Shown: in pieces, positions 23,791 through 35,300 of the stretch | Numbering within the stretch: the stretch's first letter is position 1 | Layout: every line of letters begins with the position of its first letter | Source of the DNA: Tillus elongatus | Lineage: Eukaryota > Arthropoda > Insecta > Coleoptera > Cleridae | Assembly: GCA_964006375.1 (NCBI GenBank) | Contig: OZ023264.1 | Location: 14,022,225-14,086,224, forward strand | DNA length: 64,000 bases | Reading direction: 5' to 3' | The notes under the pieces: generated by a model | Told to the model about the DNA's origin: nothing | Database searches by the model: none | Seen by the model: only the letters and a program-made list of their open reading frames with translations | Made by a program: the position numbers and the translations under genes

Positions 23791-24430
23791 CCCGTTTGGA
23801 GGGCCCCATTCAATATCACCATAATTGGATCCCCATTCGACACCGTTATGGAAGCCACATCAGCTCCATCATCTTGAGGGCCCCGTTCATTATCATTATG
23901 AGAGCCGCATTCCACACCATTTGGGCAGCCCCGTTCTACACCATGCCATGCAGAAGCACCTGTGGATGTCAATCCAGCGGTTTCGCCTGCCCTGAGTGGT
24001 CCCCACAATAACAACAATACATCCAGAGATTTCACTAGCCCTGAGTAGCCCTTCCATACCCACTTGATCCAATGAGCACCATACAACACACCATAGTTAA
24101 GTTAATTGCTAATCTGGAATGTCTATTTAAATTCATCATTTGATTTATAACTGCTTCCATCTATCACAATAACTTATAATCAATTTGGCTTATATAAAAT
24201 CATTACTTATTAATAAATGAAGTTAACCGAGTCTCGATTTTTACTTGTCTGACGCCACCCAAATACGAACCCACATATTTTTTAGAATTGCATTAGATCT
24301 CATGTTCTGCTCCGAGCAGCCACATAATTTTCTTGTAAATCTTAGTCATTTATTTTGTTATTAACTTTTGTATAAAACAGCATTCATGTTATAAATTGGC
24401 ACCCAACGTGGGGCCCTCCAAACGAGAAAG
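23775..24430. repeat. Possible LTR-retroelement relic with head-to-head primer-site sequence
   Basis: At 24397 the sequence TGGCACCCAACGTGGGGC differs by one base from a retroelement primer-binding site complementary to tRNA-Lys. The adjoining GGGGCCCTCCAAACG recurs inverted at 23788-23802. Between them lies a degenerate direct repeat (GAGGGCCCC...ATTATCA, period near 77). No gag or pol is visible on either side, so this is at most a terminal relic. Confidence 0.4.
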
Positions 24431-24689
24431 CTAAAAATAGTTGACTCCGTCTAAGTACATTGTTATATTTGAGGTTATCCATATGTGATATGCTTGTAGG
24501 GTATTCGCGTTAAGAACAAAGTTAATCTGTATTAATTGTTTATTAATAATGAGACTGTACGAGAATACCGCCACAAGCTATCACAAAACAAGAAAAGAAG
24601 CATCGAACAGAGCAATTACATAAGCAGTTATCATATATTGTTACAAAGCAAAGACAGTGTTTAAGATAGCAAAGTATTTAATCTATTTT

Positions 24690-25165
24690 TAATTTATCTA
24701 AATTTAATCTAACACCTCATATGCCATTTTAAGAGGAAAACCACAAAAATGTTTTCTTTAAAAGCCTAAATTTTGGTACGTAGTTTACCTTTTATAATAG
24801 AAATCCGCGTACCAAATTTGGTTGCTCTTACTTTAGTTATTTCCTGACATACAAATTTTTCGAAAGAAAACTCAAAATGTGGGCGGTATTTCCTGGCTAA
24901 CGAATTTGCCCAAGCCACTTGCAAAAGCAAGGTACTCACCAAAATTGATCAAAATCGGCACATTATTTTTTGAGTTATCAATGTGATACATATATCACAC
25001 ACACACACGCACACACGCACGCACGCACGCACTAACACACACAGAGATAAACATAACATATAAAAATTGAAACTTGCACTTATTTGAAGATTTTTTTTTT
25101 TAATTCAAATGTCGCGATTTCCCCATTAGTGAATTTTTTTATAGAAAATTTACCAAAACGAATAA
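24690..25165 (-). repeat. TAR repeat copy, minus strand
   Basis: Inverse of the TAR right block (CAAATTTGGTTGCTCTTACT, GCTAACGAATTTGCCCAAGC, TTTGAGTTATCAATGTGATA), then a (CA)n tract instead of (TA)n, then the left block (AATGTCGCGATTTCCCCATT AGTG). The core tract here has changed dinucleotide. Confidence 0.75.
24996..25043. repeat. (CA/CGCA)n microsatellite
   Basis: CA repeats with CGCA variants at the site where other TAR copies have (TA)n. Confidence 0.9.
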
Positions 25166-25784
25166 AAATTAAAACCACAACCGCCAACTAAGAGGTCTAA
25201 ATATAGATCCCATTATATTGGAATATACTTCCAATAAAGAAGGAACAGGCAAGCTGCGATATTGTTGCCGTAATAAATAGCTGATAAGTGCTGTAACAAC
25301 GTATGTATATCTGCCTACACAGCTATACAAGGTAATGGATAGGTATAGGAGAACATCTAAATGGATAGAGCAACCTGTTGTCGTGAAACTAATCAATACA
25401 GCGAGTTGTTTATCCTTTGTGATAACAAGTTACCGTTCATTCTGTGGCCTCTCTATCGCCTGTTTCTGTCAACATTCTCTATTCGAATTAGTTTATAAAA
25501 TCGCGAAAATTACTCGCTGGAAAATTAAGTACCTGGTTTTATGGGCTTTTTTTCTACCCCTGTCAAATGAGTCGCACTTTAAGCAAATTAACTTGTAACC
25601 TTCTAGCATTCAGTAATTAACTATAGCTGCAAGGAAATAATAATTAACATAAAAAGCCTGTTAGTTGTAATTAAAATGTAATCATGGAAATACCCATATA
25701 TCTACTGTTTAAGGACATAAAAACAGTATTGACAATCAATCACTGTTTTTTTTTTAATTAAAAATTTGCTTCAACCCAAAAACT
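25166..25784. other. AT-rich stretch without recognised gene
   Basis: An 87-codon ORF at 25335-25598 shows no known motif and no supporting context. Confidence 0.45.
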
Positions 25785-27214
25785 TTTCATTTGTTGCATT
25801 TACCGGCCACCTTCTGACAACAACTTTGTCCAGCTCTTCGACTACCTTTCGGAAAAAACCGACCATCTGATTTCTGAATATCCTTCCTCCGAGGTCACTA
25901 TTCTTGGTGACTTCAATGTCCATAATAAGGAATGGCTAGGATTTTCAAAAACCGATCCACAAGGGAGAGCAGCGGAGGCCTTTGCAGTCAGCAACACTTT
26001 AGCCAATATGGTTCAGCAACCTACTTACTTTTCTCGCATCCCAACACACAGCTCAAATTCCTTAGATCTCCTTCTTACTACAAAACCTCAATGCTATAAG
26101 ACATCAGTCACCGCCCCCCTTGGTCGCTTAGACCACGGCATGGTCGCTGCTTCCTGCGCCATGCAACCTGAGGTCACACAGTCATCACACCCACATATCG
26201 TTTGGCACTACAACTCCGAGAACTGGGACGAAATGCGGGATTACTTTTCCTCATTTCCATGGGCGTCTGTCTGCTTCTCTCATCCTGACCCCTCTGATAT
26301 CTCACAAAACGTTACCGAAATTATCCAAGCTGGCATGAAATTATTTATTCCACGTACACAGAAAACCTCTTCAGCCACTCAAAACCCTGGTTCTCTAAAT
26401 CCTGTGACAAGGTCAGACTTGACAAGGTCAAAGCTCAGAAAACGCTTCTACACAATCCCAGTTAAGAAAACCGTCAAGCATTTAACGACGCAAGAAACTG
26501 CTATGTCCGCATTCTTTCTGAGGCAAAAAACTCGTTTAATAACCACATCAAAAACAAAGTCCTCTCACGCTCCAACGGCCGCAAACCCTTCTGGACTCTT
26601 GATAAATCTATTGGGAATAATTTCTGCAAGAGCACGTTCACACCTGTTGTTTCAGGGGATGAAATTGATTCTAACGCCCTGGGCAAGGCTGAACTTTTTG
26701 CCTCGTTCTTCGCCGGCAATTCTATTCTCAGCCCACCTCCAAATGTTCAACCACCAACAGTCCCCAATGTCGCGCATAAAATGATGGATATCATTTTCAA
26801 AACTAAAAAGGTACGAAAGATGCTCTCTTCTCTTAATACCAGGAAAGCATCCAGCAATTGTTCTAAAAAAATGCGCACCAGAACTTGCTCCTGTCCTGAC
26901 TCGTCTGTTTCAGACATCTTACAATAGAGACATGTTCCCTAGTAACTGGAAAACTGCTAGAGTACAACCCGTCCCCAAGAAAGGATCCAAAGCGCTTCCT
27001 AGCAACTACAGGCCTATTTCTCTCCTTTCAGTCGTCTCTAAAGTGATGGAGAAGTATATAAATACCGAATTACTAAAATTTCTTGAAAAACACAGTCTAA
27101 TCCACGACAGGCAGTATGGATTCCGTCAGCGCAGATCAACTGCCGACCTCCTTTCCTTTGTCACCCATTCTTGGAACAAGTCTATGGAACTACACGGTGA
27201 ATCCCACAGTCAGC
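25785..27214 (+). pseudogene. Jockey-like LINE copy, endonuclease to RT fingers
   Basis: It starts inside the apurinic-type endonuclease domain (CCIYRPPSDNNF, then EVTILGDFNVHNKEWLGFSK), continues with IPTHSSNSLDLLLTTKPQCY and the late endonuclease histidine region GRLDHGMVAA, the linker, and RT start motifs VLTRLFQTSYNRDMFPSNWK and LPSNYRPISLLSVVSKVMEK. It is cut at 27214 within MELHGES. Frameshifts separate the pieces at about 26000, 26800 and 26930. Confidence 0.85.
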
Positions 27215-27462
27215 TTGCATGTTGTGTTGGCAGCAGCGAACACTCTTGAATTATATTTAGAGAGCGAACGAGGAGTGACAGATGGAAGAATGTATGTTAC
27301 CATAAACGGTATAAATAAGGGAGCGGCAGATAGAACAATGTTTGCGCGGAATAAGCGATAATAGAAGGAGAAAAGTGAACGATAGTGCTATAGACATTTG
27401 GCAATAGGGAAATAATAATAAATATAGTGTTACATCCCACTCGGAGTCCAGTTCATAGAGGT
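27215..27462. other. Short unassigned segment
   Basis: It joins two LINE fragments in opposite orientation. No motif recognised. Confidence 0.4.
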
Positions 27463-28060
27463 TCATGTGTCCGTCAAGAAACCTGTTATATTTTTGTGCT
27501 GTCCTCTGCTAAGATTTAGCAGGTTCACGGCTCTCTTTAAACTGAGTTCGTCAATTAGTGACTTTCCATGTCTGAGCCCTGGACAGTCTGCCCAGTACAC
27601 CTTGTGTTTGTTCTGACCTGACCTGACGCCGGACTTAATGGCTACCCTGGCCGTGCTCTTTGTCATGCCCTGAACCGGTTCTGGGCCCATAAATGGTTCG
27701 GCTGACCCTCTCTTCGCGAGACTGTCAACTTCTTCATTGCCTTTGACCCCCGAGTGACCCGGCACCCAGATGAGGGTGACCTCATTCTGCCCAGCCAGGT
27801 CGCTCGTCTCGTCTCGGCCTTCACTTGCCATCCTGGAATTTACCTGTGGGCTACTAAGGGCTTTAAGGGTTGTCTGTGGCTATAAGGATCCGCTTGTTGG
27901 TGTAGCCCCTCCTCTTGTTCTCCCGCACACAGTGGAGTATAGCGTACATTTCGGCCTGAAAGACCGTTGCATGAGCTGCGAGGGAAATACTATGACTTAC
28001 CCTAGGTCCTTCCGAATAAACACCTGAGAATAGAGACTGTATACATCCAACTAACAATTT
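27463..28060 (-). pseudogene. LINE RNase H domain fragment, copy 1
   Basis: The minus strand reads GVYSEGPRVSHSISL and FQAEMYAILHCVREN (RNase H strand with catalytic Glu), then RILIATDNP (catalytic Asp) around 27870-28057. After a frameshift comes VTLIWVPGHSGVKGNEEVDS (the HSG...D end of RNase H) and WADCPGLRHGKSLIDE at 27463-27831. It is the C-terminal part of an RNase H-bearing LINE and is followed at 49600 by a longer second copy of the same region. Confidence 0.8.
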
Positions 28061-28159
28061 AGTAAATTGTCAGCCCTGGCCCATTTCTACCCTAATATAG
28101 GGACAAAGTATGTAAGGCCAGATGCATTCTCACCACAATTAGAACTGTAGATCGTTTTT

Positions 28160-28548
28160 TTTTTTTTATGTCAACAACACACCACGAGGGCTTACAGCCT
28201 AAATACTATCGTACCGTGGGTGTTGACAAGAAGGAAAGAGGCAGCTTGTTGATTCTGGACTTGAAGGTTTGGAGGTTCGGAGGAGAAGGAAAAACATGTG
28301 CCGGCAAGGAATTCCACAACTTGGAAGTCCTCGGGACAAAAGAGCGGGCATAACAAGATGTTCTATGTCTGGTGACCTGGACATTAAAAGGGTGCATTCG
28401 CTCTGTTCCCCTGGTAGATCTGCTGGGGGCAGCAGGTAGGGGAATTATGGAGGAAAGCTCCTCTGAGCAGTGCCCGTGCAGATATCTATAAAAGAGAGAG
28501 AGGTCACCAACGGCACGTCGGTGGGCAAGGGATGGAAGCCTTTGGGTA
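28160..28548 (-). repeat. Jockey-like LINE 3' end fragment
   Basis: Starting from an A/T-rich tail (28150-28167), the minus strand gives the family 3' UTR (CACGGTACGATAGTATTTAG, CTTTTGTCCCGAGGACTTCC) and the CT run (28493-28501). Homology ends at TTTGGGT (28548), where a palindromic MITE starts. Confidence 0.85.
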
Positions 28549-28814
28549 ATTAGAGCTCGTCAGTACGGCATACTAATTGCAGCGAAAATACACCTATAAA
28601 GTAATACCGCTATGGTAGCCAGCCTTCTAGAACATTGTGAGATGTAAGTACGTCAGAGTCGCCATCTCGCAATGGGCCAGGTCTGACAATTTACAAAGCG
28701 ATATGGCGACCCTTTCGTACATTTCACAATGTTCTAGGATGCTGGCTACCATAGCCGTATTACTTTATAAGTGCGTTCTCGCTCTAATTAGTATACCTTA
28801 CTGACACCTCTAAT
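28549..28814. mobile_element. Palindromic MITE
   Basis: About 266 bp. It starts ATTAGAGCTCGTCAGTACGG and ends with the inverse ACTGACACCTCTAAT. The arms of roughly 110 bp include ATGGTAGCCAGCCTTCTAGA against TCTAGGATGCTGGCTACCAT. No ORF. The superfamily is unknown, and it abuts a LINE 3' fragment exactly. Confidence 0.8.
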
Positions 28815-28985
28815 CAGAGCGAAACCGGTCTGCGGTTCTAATTATGATGAGAATACATCTAGCCTTAAATATAATAATTGGTGTTTATTGTCAAAAAATA
28901 GGTAGTTAAAACAAATTAGCAGTTTAGAAAAGCTGTGTTTTGTTAGTCAATACTAAGTTAAAATTGGAACCTGTGATGAGCACTG

Positions 28986-29161
28986 ATAAGTATACTCTGG
29001 GAACCCAAATCACCACAACACATCTTTTAAAGACCTGACGATCGTTTCACTAACAAAGTTAGCGTTTTTTCATACTCTGATGACGCTAACTTTGTTAGTG
29101 ATACGATCGTCAAGTCCTTAAAAGATGTATTGTGATGATTGAGGTTGTCTAAGTATACTTA
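28986..29161. repeat. Fold-back of two PLE end repeats
   Basis: TAAGTATACT...CTAACAAAGTTAGCG is followed directly by the inverse CGCTAACTTTGTTAGTG...AAGTATACTTA. Arms about 80 bp, spacer about 15 bp. This is the left boundary of the array. Confidence 0.8.
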
Positions 29162-29634
29162 TTGTTAGTCAACAAATAGAGAACGCCGAAGAACGTAACA
29201 ATACTAACAAACATACTAACGAGGAAAATTAAATGAAAACTTATACTAAAAAGAGTCTAAACGGATAAGTACACTTGGAGAACCCAAATCACCACAACAC
29301 ATTTTGAAAGACCTGACGATCGTTTCACTAACCAAGTTAGCGTTATCAGAGGATGAAACATTCTAAATACTTAAAAAACTAACATCAACTTATATACCGG
29401 ATCTCAGGTAAAGAGATCGAACTGAGATGAGACACTACTCGTAGGCAAATTCCACAGTGTATTGTATTTTTATCGACGGACAAGGTTTTTGCGCTATCCC
29501 TACTGCTTTATCTAAAAAGTGTCCATCTGTAATAGTTTTGAGAAGGTTCAACGCCAGCTAAATTAACGATTCCTTTGGCGGCAATAACTGTATACTTATG
29601 TTAATAGGTAGAACGTGCCGAAAACGTGGGAATT

Positions 29635-30094
29635 TTATTTAGCAAAGCAATCGATCAAGTGACTCGTAATTGGCGCTGGTGAAGTGTTCATACTTTTTTT
29701 GTTGTAACTATATTTCGCAATATATACGCTTTTGAACCCATTTAGCAGTCCTGGATTTCTAAAATTTTTTATTATTTTCAGATTATCTTTATCAATGTGA
29801 TGATTATTATCCCGAATATGTCGGGCGACGGCACACTTATCTACAGTACGGTAACGTAATTGGGATATGTGTTCTTCTAATTCCAATCGATTTTTTTGTT
29901 TGTCCGACGTATTTAAGATTACAATCTTTACAACTTATTTCATAAATTCCCGACATTTTGTCCGCGTTATCCTTGTCTTTTGGGTTACCTAGCAAGTTTT
30001 TTAAGGTATTTGTTGTTGAAAATGTTAGCTGTAAGTTGACTTTTTTTAAAATACTGTCTAGACCCCTCGTGATTCTAGGTTCAGGGGTTCTCAC
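29635..30094 (-). pseudogene. PLE GIY-YIG endonuclease C-terminal region, unit 1
   Basis: The minus strand encodes RTPEPRITRGLDSILKKVN, KNLLGNPKDKDN and the GIY-YIG core: SGIYEISCKDCNLKYVGQTK, with GIY and YVG as the name motifs and CxxC in between, as in PLE endonucleases. A frameshift near 29885 interrupts the conserved arginine/histidine segment, and the rest (ISQLRYRTVDKCAVARHIRD to HLIDCFAK) continues in the next frame. The frame is broken at the same place in unit 2, so the break predates the duplication or lies in the parental element. No RT is present upstream. Confidence 0.85.
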
Positions 30095-30190
30095 GTTTTC
30101 GGCACGTTCTACCTATTAACATATAGTTATTGCCGCCAAAGTAATCGTTGTTAATTTAGCTGGCGTTGAACCTTCTCAAAACTATTATAG

Positions 30191-30194
30191 ATGG
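30191..30194. repeat. Target-site duplication ATGG, left
   Basis: ATGG directly left of the left LTR, repeated at 38146-38149. The unoccupied site in array unit 2 (ATAGATGGACAC at 39433-39444) has one ATGG, which confirms the duplication. Confidence 0.95.
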
Positions 30195-30674
30195 AGTAAT
30201 AACTTCAAAGTTGTAAACTCTAATAGCTATGAACTTTATTTGCAAAGAGAATACAATTTGTAGTTACAATTGAAACACTTAGAACTCAACAACTAACGTT
30301 AGTGATACAAATATAATATGCTGTGACCGCGGTCACAGAGTACTTGCACTGTAGAAGTCGAAGAACTAAATGAATAACTATTCTAGTGAACAGTGTGCTT
30401 TTATAACTTTAGCCTACGTTTTACAAGTCATGTATTTAATGTTTAACATTATGGGAATTGTCTAGAAAATACTCATATGAATATAATTAAAAGGTGAGTA
30501 GGTCCTATATAATAATACAATAGACAAATAAACAGTAAAGGTGACTATATCCTACGTAACCTAACTATTGTTTTTAAATTTAGAGGAAACAGTCTAGACA
30601 ATCATTTGAAAATAATAGAGAAACTGTATAATAAGGTGAACTCTTAATGGGAGGTGACATGTAACATAATAACT
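30195..30674 (-). repeat. 3' LTR
   Basis: 480 bp, reading AGTTATTATGTTAC...GTTATTACT on the minus strand. The only difference seen from the 5' LTR is A at about 30283 against G in the other copy. It contains the 18-bp palindrome CTGTGACCGCGGTCACAG at 30321-30338. Confidence 0.95.
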
Positions 30675-30686
30675 CCTCCCTTCCTT
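30675..30686 (-). promoter_or_regulatory. Polypurine tract
   Basis: AAGGAAGGGAGG on the minus strand ends exactly at the 3' LTR, the usual primer for plus-strand DNA synthesis. Confidence 0.9.
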
Positions 30687-30716
30687 AAGAATGAAAATTA
30701 CGGAGTACTTTGAATT

Positions 30717-32337
30717 CTAAGTTAACTGAAATGTTTCGTAAGCAAAATTATTTTCTTCTGTTGGTGCAGATTTGTATCTTTTTATATACATATGAATTTC
30801 CTTACGTTTCATGTATATTAAAATGCTTATCATTAGTAAAATTAATAGTGTAAAGAAGAAGCTGCTAACTAAATTATAAGAACTAAACTTATCACTGTCA
30901 CTCGCGTACTGAATAGTCAACTGATGAAGCTTGTCGAGGCCCACAGACTTGAGGTTGAGATGGATTGGATTTGCTGGAATTTCGTTGGTCTCGAAATGAG
31001 GTAGTGAGACGATGTCTTCATGAGTTTCTTGTTGCCAATTTTCATAGGTAAAGTTTTGACTAATAAACTTGCAGTTCAGTGGAAGATTGACCAAATATAC
31101 ACCTTTTATTGCTTTAACTTCCTCGCTTTTGCATTTTGTGTGAATGATTATTTCTTTTGGGGCGATGACTATGTAGGTTGCTTCCGTAACGGCTTCTACC
31201 AGTGGTTCTTCAATCCGTACTGGAACACTTTGGCAAGTAGGTGATGATTTTACTTGCAAAAGATTATGGATACAGTCTTCTCGCTGATAGTTGGGTATTT
31301 GATCTTTTAGACTACAATAGAAATTATTTTGGATTTTCTTGCAGTGACTTCTTACGTATGTACTCTTCTTTTCGTTTATAGCCACAAAGGTATTTGGGGG
31401 TATAATAGTGTTAAAGGCGGGGGTAGGTATAGAGTAGAGGTGATATAGGTTATAGGTTTCTGAATCTAACAATGGTATATGTAATAGAAAAGTAAGTTGA
31501 TTCCTAGTTATGTAGTATTCGATTTCCATAGTATGTAAGAAAAGTATAGAGTCTCTACTGTAAAATTGTGCAGGACTATGGTGTTTAAGCAGTTGTTTAA
31601 ATAAATATTGAGCTGCCGAATTAGTTAATAAAGAAGGGTGTAACATTCCTAGAGATGCAAATGTTACTGATACCTGCATGTTCTCAATGATTTGGTCCAG
31701 TAATAAAATTTTTGTTCTAAATTCATTTAAGGTGACCTTTAAAAGTTCTTCTATGTATTTATGTTGGAGAACCAATGTTGCCTCCTGCAGAGATTTAAAA
31801 TCATAAGAGATATTTTTAATAGACATTTCTAGATTATTAATAAATTCGTGGTTTAAAGAGAGTTGATTATTATACTGCTTAACTATATTTTCCTCATTCC
31901 TGCGTAATATCTCGATTGACCTATCATAACGTTCTCCGTCGTCTGAGTCGAGGGTCCCCGAGATAAATTTAAAAACATGCCCTATTCCGTTTATTAGGCC
32001 CCTTTTATTAAGACGATTTTGAAATGGTTGCAATAATAAAAATTTCTCTTTGGTTTGTTGTGCCAGTAATGACGTTAAACGTATTTCGGCTTGCTGAAAT
32101 ACAGGGTATATATTACTATATTACTACGTGTTTGTCAATATTATTTATTTCCGTTTGGATTTTGTCTAAGGGTATGGTATGGATAAAAGTATGTTGTCCT
32201 GTTTGTAATTTCGCGGTGCCTAGTTTAATGGGGAGGATTCCCGGATTGTCTGTTAGAGATTTTATTTCCACTCTCTGGGTCTGTGAGAGATGGAGGTAGA
32301 TGACCAGAAGAAACGCCGGGTGTATCATCTGAAACAA
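30717..32337 (-). pseudogene. env: Env, fusion-type envelope protein, one frameshift
   Basis: The reading starts at 32337 with a hydrophobic signal-like stretch (HPAFLLVIYLHLS) and runs about 74 codons to a stop near 32116. From about 32113 another frame stays open to 30717. That frame has a furin-type basic site (RLNKR) followed by GLINGIGHVFKFISGTLD, the start of the F-like fusion subunit. Further on it has heptad-like stretches, and near its C-terminus a membrane anchor (LVSSFFFTLLILLMISILIY) with a basic tail. Size and layout match errantiviral Env (Baculo_F type). The single-base break near 32113-32120 should abolish full-length Env. The N-terminal part overlaps the end of pol. Confidence 0.88.
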
Positions 32338-35300
32338 AGTTTGACTTTTGTGATTTTCGTATGGGTTTGATTTCTTGTTTGTGATATTTTCTATTTTTTA
32401 TCGTTGTAAACTTAATTGGTTCATTTTGAGCTACGGTTTCTGTTTTATAACGACAAGCAATTTTATTTCTCGGGTTTTGTTTAAGATATACTTTACTTTC
32501 CTCTTTCAGATCGGGAAAAGGTTGTCTTTTGGCATTTTCTCTGTTTAGAATCGATGTGTGAATTTTTTCATTCTGCAATTTAATTACTTCGTAAAGAGCT
32601 CTAGTGTGAGATCTAATTTTGTTTATGTAATCTGTGTAAATTTTCTCATTCGCTGGAGATGGTAAAATTTCACGATTTTCTAAATGACCGAATAAAATTT
32701 CTAATGGTTTATGTTTTGTACTAGAATGAATTGTGTTATTGTAAATAATTACAGCGCTACTCATCAAATCTAGTTTTTGGAAATTAGTATCGCTCGATTT
32801 AATTATGCGGATTATTTCTATGATTGTGCTATGAGCCCTTTCAATAATGCCATTACTATTAGGATGTTTGCTTGTTATAAAGTGGTGGTCGATATTATAC
32901 AAATCTATTAGTCCTTTAAATTGTTGATTTGAAAACTCGGTTCCATTGTCACTAATTAGCACTAGTGGCGGTTTATACGTCATAAAGATTTCTAGAACCT
33001 TTGGTATAACGTCCGGAAAATTTAAAGTGTTTATTTCTTTAACGACGAGAAATTTACTAAAGCTGTCTATCAGTGTAAGGTATTTTTTATTATTAATTGA
33101 AAAGGTATCCATGTGCACTGTTTCGAATGGTCGTGACGGTATAGGGGTAGCCTGTAATTTAAATTGGATGGGGTGCCTTTCGTATTTACATTCTTGGCAA
33201 ATATCACACAAGTCTACTTGAAGCTGACAGTCTTTTGCAATAGAGGGCCAGTAATAACAGCGCCGGATTTCCATTTCTAATTCTTTAGCTCCGCGATGTT
33301 TTTGGTTGTGTAATTTTTGAATTATTTCTTTTTGTTTTTCTATCTCTACTACATCTAACAATCGTTTCTTGCAAAACACGAAATTAATAGCACTTGTAAA
33401 ATTTGAATTAATTATTAATGCTAGCGTTTCGTATAGGTGCAAGTCGTTTGTGTAAATAGCGTTTCTGTGTAAAGGCTTAGCTACTTGTTTGAGGGCATTA
33501 ATTATTTCATTTATTAGATTGCCACGAGTTATAAATATTGTATAAATATTTTTATTAAAATACATATTATGGGACATACGTGGTTCGTCCTTCAATGTAA
33601 ATATAATTTGCGTCTTGAAATAATTAAGTGGCTCATCGGTAATGGGAAGGGTGGCGGATATATTTTCTGATTGACTATGTTTTGTGACGTCATCAGTGTC
33701 AGCAGAGCCAGAAAAGGGATGTTCATTTGTGACTAGAGGTAGAAGACTTGCTGGAGGTGGATTTCCTGCAAGAACGGCTGGATTGGGAAACGCGTCATTT
33801 TTTAAGCATTGGGATGCAGCTGGCTGTATGGGTCTAACTTGGATGTCAGATATAATGTTAATTTTGTTGTTAGGGGGCGGTTCTTTATTATGTAAGTCGC
33901 TTAATATGGTATCGATGTCCTCTAGATCGAGGTGTTCTCTTTCTGCGATGTCACCAGGATTATTAAACAAACTTAAGAGATCTTCGGGCTTTTCGGCATT
34001 GATGTCAAAAGGAAAGGCTTCGACACGAGACAGAAAATCTGCGTTGGTATTTGCTTTGCCCTTTTTATATTTTATTATATAGTCAAATTCTTCTAGTTTA
34101 AGTCTCCACCTAATTAGTTTCGAGTTAGGTTCCTTTAGGGAAAATAACCATTGAAGTGGTTTATGGTCGGATAGTATAGTAAATTTTTGTCCATAAAGAT
34201 ATGGTCTAAAAACCTTTGTTGCCCAAACAATGGCCAAACATTCCTTTTCAATTGTAGAATAATTGACTTCATGTTCATTTAACGTACGAGAGGCGTACAT
34301 AATTGGCTTATCGCTACCAATAGGACCTTGGGAGAGTACACAGCCTATACCGTGATTAGAAGCATCTGTAGTGACCAGAAAGGGTTGTGAAAAATCGGGA
34401 TAACTAAGAATTGGTTCGTTTGTCAAGAGTTCTTTAATTTTTTGGAAGGCCGAGATAAATTCTGGGGTGTGAACTACCCTAGCGTCTTTCTTTAGACATT
34501 GACTCATGGGTTTGGTTAAAGTAGCGAAATTTTTTATGAATTTCCTGTAATAACCGGCTAACCCTAAAAATGATTTTATTTGTTTCTGTGTAGTTGGCAA
34601 TTTCACTTCGCTAATTTTTTGAACTAGGGATGGGTTGGCTTTGATGCCCTCTGTGCTAATTAGATGGCCTAGATACTCTACCTCTTTAAGTAGAAATTCT
34701 GACTTTTCACTCTGAACTTTAAAATTATGTTCTTTTAACCTTTTAAATACCAACTCTATATTGTTAATGTGGTCTTCGAGGTTTTTCCCTAGTATGATGA
34801 TATCATCCAGATACACCAGACAAATATTATTAATGAGGCCCTTTAATATAGTATTCATCGTTCGCTGAAATGTGCTAGGAGAATTTTTAAGCCCAAATGG
34901 CATGCGCAAAAATTGGTAATGGTTACTATCGGTAGAAAAGGCAGTCTTATGCCTATCGGCGGGATCTATTTCTATCTGATGGAAACCCGATTTCAGGTCT
35001 AGTTTAGAAAAATATGTTGAATTTCCCAACGCGTCTAGGATGCTAGTTATGTTTGGTATAGGAAACTTATCGTCAATGGTTTTTTCATTTAGCTTCCTAA
35101 AATCTACTACCATACGCCATTTCTTTTGCCCGTCTTTACCTGCCTTCTTAGGGACTAAAAAGATTGGAAATGAATATGGCGAAACACTCTCCGTTATAAT
35201 ATTTTGTTCAAGAAGTTCATTGATCTGACGGTCCAATTCTGCCTTTTGTGTATAGGGAAATCTGTATGGCTTGCAAAAAATAGGTTCATTTGAAGTGAGG

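Noticed and set aside
25335..25598. 87-codon ORF with hydrophobic parts
   Set aside because: No family or signal recognised, and no splice or promoter context.
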